Made by a program: the position numbers and the translations under genes | The notes under the pieces: generated by a model | Told to the model about the DNA's origin: nothing | The model's database searches: none | Seen by the model: the letters and a program-made list of their open reading frames with translations, nothing else | Part shown: piece after piece, positions 63,747 to 64,000 of the stretch | Layout: every line of letters begins with the position of its first letter | How positions within the stretch are numbered: position 1 is the first letter of the stretch | IMG/VR virus record: IMGVR_UViG_3300042474_001076 | Location: 24,142 to 88,141 of that record | DNA from: a virus | Reading direction: 5' to 3' (one strand) | DNA: 64,000 bases

Positions 63747-64000
63747 ATGGATTTAAAAAAAATATCTGAAGAGATCAGAGAAATCATATCAGAAAAACAA
63801 AAAGAGTTTCAATTAACATTTGAGGAGGATGCTCACAAGTACACAATGTTGGATGTTAGTGGTAAATTAAGGGATGATTTCCCTTCTGTTTCTAAATTGA
63901 TGAAATATTTCTATACGGAATTTGATTCTGAAGGAATTTCATTTAGAAAGGCGAATGGTGATCCTTATGAACAACAACGATTGTTGGAGGAATGGGCTGC
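63747..64000 (+). CDS. Probable PD-(D/E)XK exonuclease (5' part only)
   Basis: Open from the ATG to the window edge (84 complete codons). The N-terminal pattern (HKYTMLDVSGKLRDDFPSVSKLMKYFYTEFD, split here as HKYTMLDVSG and FPSVSKLMKYF, then FRKANGDPYEQQRLLEEW) resembles the start of phage RecB/Cas4-type nucleases. In these, a strand with PSVT or PSVS is followed by a helix and a W. The catalytic residues would lie beyond the window, so the call is tentative. Confidence 0.5.
   Translation, partial: MDLKKISEEIREIISEKQKEFQLTFEEDAHKYTMLDVSGKLRDDFPSVSKLMKYFYTEFDSEGISFRKANGDPYEQQRLLEEWA

Noticed and set aside
1-64000. Search for tRNA genes, integrase, insertion sequences and att sites
   Set aside because: No cloverleaf with a GGTTCRA-like T arm, no recombinase motifs and no terminal inverted repeats were noticed by eye. 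A tRNA scan would be needed for certainty.

Overview
This window is part of a large, A+T-rich contractile-tailed (T4-like, straboviral-type) phage genome, most likely from a phage of a Bacteroidetes (Flavobacteria-like) host. The phage assignment rests on a full set of T4-type morphogenesis genes: neck gp13-like, gp15-like tail completion protein, sheath gp18, tube gp19, a PF12322-type tail chaperone, tape measure, gp53, a gp27-like hub, gp25 and gp6. The T4-like replication genes include a gp32-like SSB, UvsX, a 5' nuclease, gp41 helicase, NrdB/NrdA, primase and a RuvC-like nuclease. The host assignment is inference. Start codons are preceded by A-rich leaders without Shine-Dalgarno sequences, as in Bacteroidetes. 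Two elements resemble the Bacteroidetes -7 box TAnnTTTG. The tail adhesins carry SprB-type repeats, PKD-like domains and Thr/Pro linkers typical of Bacteroidetes surface proteins.

Layout. 1-4.9 kb (minus strand): a SNF2-type helicase, three small Cys-containing proteins (two with near-identical N-termini resembling a capsid-targeting propeptide), a fusion of a zinc-peptidase-like domain to an Fe/Mn superoxide dismutase, and the start of a gp13-like neck protein. 4.9-27.9 kb (plus): connector and tail-completion genes, a small minus-strand ribbon-helix-helix gene, a 1103-residue sheath, a HAD-type phosphatase, the tube, a tail chaperone with an apparent +1/-2 frameshift, the tape measure, two very large baseplate proteins (1691 aa with an OmpA-like domain, and 2181 aa hub), gp53, and a proline-rich protein. 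28.0-36.5 kb (plus): replication, recombination and nucleotide genes, opened by a sigma70-like promoter and closed by a terminator. 36.6-60.5 kb (plus): baseplate wedge gp25 and gp6, a 1897-aa tail protein with a hydrophobic membrane-like segment, and a long series of baseplate, fibre and adhesin genes with a glycosyltransferase in the middle. 60.5-64 kb: a RuvC-like nuclease, an inverted minus-strand fibre cassette, a primase and the start of a probable PD-(D/E)XK nuclease.

A TATTTAT(A/C/T) element lies a few to about 36 bases upstream of at least sixteen genes, nearly all of them structural, on both strands. It is a candidate late promoter. It is mostly absent in front of the replication genes, so early/middle and late expression appear to use different signals. 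No tRNA, CRISPR array, integrase or insertion sequence was seen.

The most unusual items are the peptidase-SOD fusion, the paralogous small Cys proteins with a shared targeting-like N-terminus, the frameshifted chaperone, the membrane-like segment inside a giant tail protein, and the SprB-like, Thr/Pro-linked adhesins next to a glycosyltransferase.
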